A DNA stretch of 64,000 bases from Phycisphaerae bacterium. Its GTDB lineage: Bacteria > Planctomycetota > Phycisphaerae > Sedimentisphaerales > Anaerohalosphaeraceae. A program made the translations under genes and the position numbers. The notes under the pieces were generated by a model. The model saw nothing but the letters and a program-made list of their open reading frames with translations, ran no database searches and was not told where the DNA came from. Each line of letters begins with the position of its first letter. Position 1 is the first letter of the stretch. Location: positions 32,601 to 96,600 of the forward strand of contig JACZKQ010000038.1 of NCBI GenBank assembly GCA_014859965.1. Direction: 5' to 3'. Shown here piece by piece: positions 60,118 to 64,000 of this stretch.

Positions 60118-60498
60118 TCAGGCGGAGACCTGCTGGAGCACATCCTGGACGCATTGAAGCACTTCACGGGGACTGAACGGCTTGCTGAGACATGCAGCAA
60201 CGTTCATTTCCGCCTTCTTTTCGTCTTCGATGGCGAATCCTCTGGCAGTGAGCATGATCACGGGCAGGTCGACAAATCGGGGGTCCTTTCGCAGATTCTC
60301 GATCAGTTCGACGCCCGTCATGACCGGCATCTGATAATCTGTAATAACCAGTTCGGGATTATGTGTTCGGATCAGTTCGAGCGCCTCGGCGCCGTTTTCG
60401 GCGGTGACCACGTCGAACCCGTTGTTTCGCAGCTTGATTGCAACTACCTGTACGATATGAATTTCATCGTCCACAATGAGTACTTTTCTGTCGGCCAT
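60118..60498 (-). CDS. Single-domain response regulator (CheY-like, 126 aa)
   Basis: Receiver domain only: D10-D11, phospho-acceptor D54 in LVITDYQMPVM, Thr in IMLTARG and Lys in LSKPFSP. No output domain, so it acts through partners. The ATG at 60498 follows GGGAG; a longer frame from 60537 is not used because it overlaps the kinase gene. It probably takes phosphate from the kinase immediately upstream. Confidence 0.92.
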   Translation of the reverse strand: MADRKVLIVDDEIHIVQVVAIKLRNNGFDVVTAENGAEALELIRTHNPELVITDYQMPVMTGVELIENLRKDPRFVDLPVIMLTARGFAIEDEKKAEMNVAACLSKPFSPREVLQCVQDVLQQVSA

Positions 60499-60515
60499 CG
60501 TTGTTCTCCCAAATG

Positions 60516-61940
60516 TTACACGTTTTGTGCGACGCACTCGGCCGCCAGGGGCAGTGTGAATCCGAAGGTGCTCCCCTGCCCGGGGGCACTGTTCACGAAG
60601 ACCCGGCCGCCGTGGACTGTTTCGACAATCTGCTTGACGAGATTAAGGCCGAGTCCGGTTCCTTTGGCCTGTTTCTTATTCGCTTCGACCCGGTAAAATT
60701 TGTCGAAGACGTACGGAAGATCCTCGGGCGGTATGCCGACGCCGGTATCGGCGACGGTGAGACGGACCTGCCTGTCGGCGTCGTCCACTTCGAGGCTGAT
60801 ATCGATTGTTCCGCCCGCGGGCGTGTATTTGACGGCGTTGCTGAGCAGGTTGATAATGACCTGCGTCAGCATGTCCTTGTCGCCCAGGGCCTGATCATGG
60901 ATAATCGGCGCCGGGGTGTTGACGGTGATGTTTTTTTCCATCGCGTAGCTCTTGATCATCTCGGCGGCGCTCTGCGCGAGTATGGCCAGGCTGCACGGGG
61001 CCTTTGCAACTTTGATGAGGCCGGACTCGATACGCGAGATGTTAAGAATGTCTTCGATGAGGCGGTTGAGCCGCTGGGCCTGGGTCTGGATGATGGTGCA
61101 GAACCGCTGCATGGTCTCGGCATCGCCGGCTTCGCCGTCGACGAGCATCTCGGCATACGCATTGATGGACGCCAGCGGGGTCTTGAGCTCATGCGAGACA
61201 TGGCTGACGAAGTCGTTCTTCATCTGCGAGATTTCCTTCTCCCGCGTGACGTCATGGAGGACGGCGACAATGCCGCATGGCACGTTTTTTTCGTCTTCGA
61301 CACAGGAAAGGATGCAGTCGAAGGTCCGCAGCCGACGGGCATCGCCGAAGGTGATTTCGTGCCGGACGTGGGGGATTCGACTTTGACGGCTCCGCCGGAT
61401 CAGATTGACAAATTCGGGGTGATCGATGACCTGGTCAAGCGGGCGTGCCTCATCGCGGGTGCAGGCGAATTCGAAGAGCGTTTCGGCCGCGGTATTGGCC
61501 AGCACAATGCGGTCGCATGCATCGGTGACGAGCACGCTGTCGCGGATGCTGTAGATGATGGCTTCCGCGTTCTTTTTCTGGCGTTCGAGCAGTTGCAGCC
61601 GCAGGGCGACTTCGCTGCCGTGGTCGCGGAGCTTTCGCTGGGTTTCGGTGCGGAGCTGCAGGAACCGGTGCATGGCCTGATTAAGCGGGTTCAGGAGCAT
61701 GCGCTGCCTGCGAGCAGGCGGCGGCGCATCGGGACTTTCGAGCGATGTGCAGACCGCCTCCAGGGCGGCGGCAGTCTGTAAGAGCACCACGCCAATCACG
61801 GCCAGGCAGGCAAGGGCCACGCCGGCGGAGGCTGCGAGAATCAGCGTGCCCGCACCGGCAACGCCTGCTGCAAGAAAGGCAGTTAGGGTGCATACGGCAA
61901 CCGCCCAGATCGTTATAATACCGACTTTGTACGAACGCAC
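60516..61940 (-). CDS. Sensor histidine kinase with PAS domain (474 aa)
   Basis: Two membrane helices (about 7-28 and 31-56) without a large periplasmic domain, a PAS domain (about 125-235), HisKA with H250 in SHVSHELKTPLAS, and HATPase N-box LLSNAVKYTP, G1 VADTGVGIPPEDLP and G2 KGTGLGLNLVK. The lack of a sensor loop suggests cytoplasmic or membrane signals. Partner of the response regulator at 60118. Confidence 0.93.
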   Translation of the reverse strand: MRSYKVGIITIWAVAVCTLTAFLAAGVAGAGTLILAASAGVALACLAVIGVVLLQTAAALEAVCTSLESPDAPPPARRQRMLLNPLNQAMHRFLQLRTETQRKLRDHGSEVALRLQLLERQKKNAEAIIYSIRDSVLVTDACDRIVLANTAAETLFEFACTRDEARPLDQVIDHPEFVNLIRRSRQSRIPHVRHEITFGDARRLRTFDCILSCVEDEKNVPCGIVAVLHDVTREKEISQMKNDFVSHVSHELKTPLASINAYAEMLVDGEAGDAETMQRFCTIIQTQAQRLNRLIEDILNISRIESGLIKVAKAPCSLAILAQSAAEMIKSYAMEKNITVNTPAPIIHDQALGDKDMLTQVIINLLSNAVKYTPAGGTIDISLEVDDADRQVRLTVADTGVGIPPEDLPYVFDKFYRVEANKKQAKGTGLGLNLVKQIVETVHGGRVFVNSAPGQGSTFGFTLPLAAECVAQNV

Positions 61941-61973
61941 TGCGCTTCTCCCGTCCTTCGGGCTGTGCTGCCG

Positions 61974-63152
61974 CTATCGATTTCTGGCGAGCAGGCTGGT
62001 GAGTTTGCTTTCGGGATTGAGCCGGCTTGCGTTTTCGTAGGCTCTGTCGGCAAGGTCGTGCTGTCCCAACTGCTGATAGCATCTTCCGCTCATAAGCCAG
62101 GCGAAGCCTCCCATTTTCTTGTCGGCGATGATACGGCCGAAGGTCTGGATGGCGGCGTCGTAATCATTGCTGAGGTACTGGGCACAGCCCTGGAGGGCGA
62201 TGGCGTCCTCCCATCCGGGCCTCAGCGTCAATGCGCGTGCGGCGCAGGCAGCGGCGCGATTGGCGGCGCCGGCTCCGAGTGCGGCATGACCCATCTGCAG
62301 CCAAAGCTGTTCGTCGTCCCGCTGATCGACGCTCAGCTTATCATAGTAGCCGACAGCCCTTCCGTACTGGCCGGCGTTCATACTGCAGAGGGCCAGCAGT
62401 TGGAGGCAAACGGCTTTCTTTTCGCCGACCGCGACCGCGGCGACCTTCTCGAACATGGCGGCGGCACGGTTATAATCCTGCTCGGTCAGATAGCAATAGC
62501 CGAGGGCCTCGGCGACCGCGGTGTTGTCAGGCTGGAGCATGAGAGCCTGCTGGTACATGGAGATGGCCTGTCTGGCTTTCCCAAGGCGCTGCAGCATATC
62601 AGCCGTAGTGACCTTGAGCCGCACGTTGCCGGGCAGAACAGCCTGCTTCGCTTCGAGCAGACCGAGCGCATCGTCGTATCGACCCAGCTCGGCGTACGTC
62701 TCCACCACGGAAATGATGTAGTCGATGTGCATCGGCTGGAGGTTCACGGCCCGGCTGTAGTATTCGAGGGCCTGGGCGGGCTGACGATTCTGCGCGGCGA
62801 TTTCGCCGAGCCAGTACCACGCCTGATCGAGGTCCTCATCGAAGCCGACGGCCTTGATGAAGGCGCTCTGGGCCTGCACGAACTGGCCGTTGAGATACTG
62901 ACACTTGCCCAGGATCAGGTGCGCCTCCGGCAGTTCGGGGTCGCTCTGGAGGCACTGCTGCGCGGTGGTCTGGGCGTCCTCATAGCGGCCGTTCTCGAAG
63001 AGGTCCCGGGCGACGGTGACCCGTGCCTGCGCCGAGACCTTGTCCCACTTCGTGCGTGCGGCGTGCTTCTTGTCGTCGTAGGTGGTGCAGCCCGGCAGCA
63101 GCGCCAGGAACGCGGCGGCGGCCAGTGCGGCGGTGCATATGTGCTTGTTCAT
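61974..63152 (-). CDS. TPR lipoprotein (392 aa)
   Basis: Signal with lipobox LALLPGC (Cys22). Residues 45-385 consist of tandem TPRs (RVTVARDLFENGRYEDAQTT, ALEYYSRAVNLQPMHIDYII, AAMFEKVAAV). PilF/PilW-type pilotins of this kind help secretin assembly in type IV pilus and type II systems, which fits its place directly after the secretin. ATG at 63152 follows GAGGA. Confidence 0.85.
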   Translation of the reverse strand: MNKHICTAALAAAAFLALLPGCTTYDDKKHAARTKWDKVSAQARVTVARDLFENGRYEDAQTTAQQCLQSDPELPEAHLILGKCQYLNGQFVQAQSAFIKAVGFDEDLDQAWYWLGEIAAQNRQPAQALEYYSRAVNLQPMHIDYIISVVETYAELGRYDDALGLLEAKQAVLPGNVRLKVTTADMLQRLGKARQAISMYQQALMLQPDNTAVAEALGYCYLTEQDYNRAAAMFEKVAAVAVGEKKAVCLQLLALCSMNAGQYGRAVGYYDKLSVDQRDDEQLWLQMGHAALGAGAANRAAACAARALTLRPGWEDAIALQGCAQYLSNDYDAAIQTFGRIIADKKMGGFAWLMSGRCYQQLGQHDLADRAYENASRLNPESKLTSLLARNR

Positions 63153-63238
63153 AGCGGGCGTCCTCAAACCGGGATCCTCATTCTTCAAATCATGCTCCAG
63201 CCGACCGTTTCCGACCGGCTGGAGCGGACGTGCGTTGT

Positions 63239-64000
63239 TTACTTGAACCAGACGACGCGTTCACGTTTGATCACGTCGACCATGATGTCGTCGATGTTGT
63301 GGCCGGCGTCACCGGCGGTCTCGCGGATGATGCGATCCCGCAGCCGCATCGCCTCGGGCGAGGTCGGACGCAGGTGCAGGGCCCAGTTAAGCTCGCGCAT
63401 CGCCGAACACGTGTCGCCGGCGGCGTAGAAACCGGCGGCCTTTTCGTAGCAGTCGTCGGCCTGCCGCGCGACGCTCATCCAGTTGAGCCGCTTGCCGGCC
63501 TGACGCCGCATCTTCATGGCGTCGGCGTTTTTGGCATTGTCGGCCAGCGCGTCGGGCGCGTCGATGATGTGCGGGGTCAGCATGACGATGACCTCTTCGC
63601 GCCGGTTCGTGTCGTCGATGCTCTTGAACAGGCTGCCGACCAGCGGCAGACTGCCGAGCAGAGGCACCTGACCCGTGGTGGACTGCACCTTCTCGCGGAA
63701 CAGGCCGCCGATGATGATGGTCTGGCCGTCGCGAATGATGACGTTGGTCGCCAGTTCACTGGACGTTTCGTCGGGCACCCCCTGTGCGTTGAGCTGTCCG
63801 GTGCTGTCCTTGGGATGGATCTGCATGCGGATGTAGCCGTCGTCGCCGATGTAGGGCCGAAACGCCAGCTTGGTGCCGGTGTCCAGGAACTTGACCGACC
63901 CCTGCTGCGTGGCGCCGCCGTCGGTGACGACATCGCCTTCGCGATAGCCCAGCTTGGTGCCGATGTAGACCTGGCCGAGCTGCTTGTTGACCGCCAGGAT
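63239..64000 (-). CDS. gspD: Type II/IV secretin, C-terminal part (continues past window end)
   Basis: 253 codons visible, first residue ILAVNKQLGQVYIGTKLG. Secretin core motifs are VPLLGSLPLVGSLFKS (multimer gate) and REEVIVMLTPHIID, with the preceding GQTIIIGGLFREK. The final 85 residues are an extra helical tail with a TPR-like segment (AAGFYAAGDTCSAMRELNWA) that most secretins lack. The outer-membrane pore of the system whose other parts follow. Confidence 0.9.
   Translation of the reverse strand: MLAVNKQLGQVYIGTKLGYREGDVVTDGGATQQGSVKFLDTGTKLAFRPYIGDDGYIRMQIHPKDSTGQLNAQGVPDETSSELATNVIIRDGQTIIIGGLFREKVQSTTGQVPLLGSLPLVGSLFKSIDDTNRREEVIVMLTPHIIDAPDALADNAKNADAMKMRRQAGKRLNWMSVARQADDCYEKAAGFYAAGDTCSAMRELNWALHLRPTSPEAMRLRDRIIRETAGDAGHNIDDIMVDVIKRERVVWFK

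Overview
The window looks like the chromosome of a Planctomycetota bacterium, most likely Phycisphaerae-like. This is an inference from gene families: many secreted proteins ending in short dockerin-type repeats (GD.N.D..V...DL..+...W), LamG/PKD proteins, a Gfo/Idh/MocA-DUF1080 fusion with a twin-arginine signal, a Ser/Thr kinase with FHA-like partners, an ECF sigma factor with a C-terminal zinc-finger-like extension, and a high-GC genome with long antisense open frames. No rRNA is present. The only tRNA seen is tRNA-Pro(TGG).

Layout. 1-3819: end of a LamG-like secreted protein, a small cysteine protein, and a macro-domain / GHMP kinase / FRG operon. 4034-4107: tRNA-Pro with its own promoter. 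4403-25868: a large minus-strand exopolysaccharide locus of the Wzx/Wzy type. In transcription order it holds two paralogous small secreted proteins, a Wza-like export lipoprotein, a Wzc-like BY-kinase, a CpsB-like phosphatase, an O-antigen-ligase-like protein with TPRs, a WecA-like initiator, a flippase, a pyruvyl transferase, a polymerase, a GT4 glycosyltransferase, a WecG/TagA transferase, a beta-helix/deacetylase/dockerin protein, a UDP-glucuronate 4-epimerase and a small membrane protein. The sugar-specific genes at 9886-14876 are visibly more AT-rich than their surroundings.

25869-33982 is a mixed zone with a NhaC antiporter, a C69 dipeptidase, a PQQ-type propeller, a small SHOCT-like lipoprotein and an unusual density of decayed genes: a NarL-type response regulator, a GH94 phosphorylase, a truncated DUF169 copy and a rearranged propeller fragment. 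Another relic, of GDP-fucose synthesis genes, lies at 6287-6470. 33983-38160: a six-heme cytochrome with a dockerin end, a DUF169 protein and an SDR. 38381-46072: a signalling cluster of coiled-coil membrane protein, FHA-like protein, Ser/Thr kinase, multi-TM protein and ECF sigma factor. 46422-50539: two tandem paralogous LamG/dockerin proteins. 50963-55162: an exported methyltransferase, a CBS protein and the DUF1080 fusion. 55303-64000: a type II secretion / type IV pilus operon (secretin, TPR lipoprotein, histidine kinase, response regulator, HD-GYP, STAS, GspE, GspF).

Intergenic DNA contains several families of short degenerate repeats (TTAGC-type, GAGTAG-type, 'accacggag', 'ccacagatt', 'ccttcggcaagctcaggatgaca'). 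Two GAGTAG blocks abut start codons in the polysaccharide locus and one TTAGC block lies inside a coding sequence. The most novel-looking items are these repeats, the paralogous FDPFDL/REWIRIP small secreted proteins ahead of the export genes, and the dockerin-bearing multiheme cytochrome. All functional calls rest on motif recognition by eye. No database search was run.
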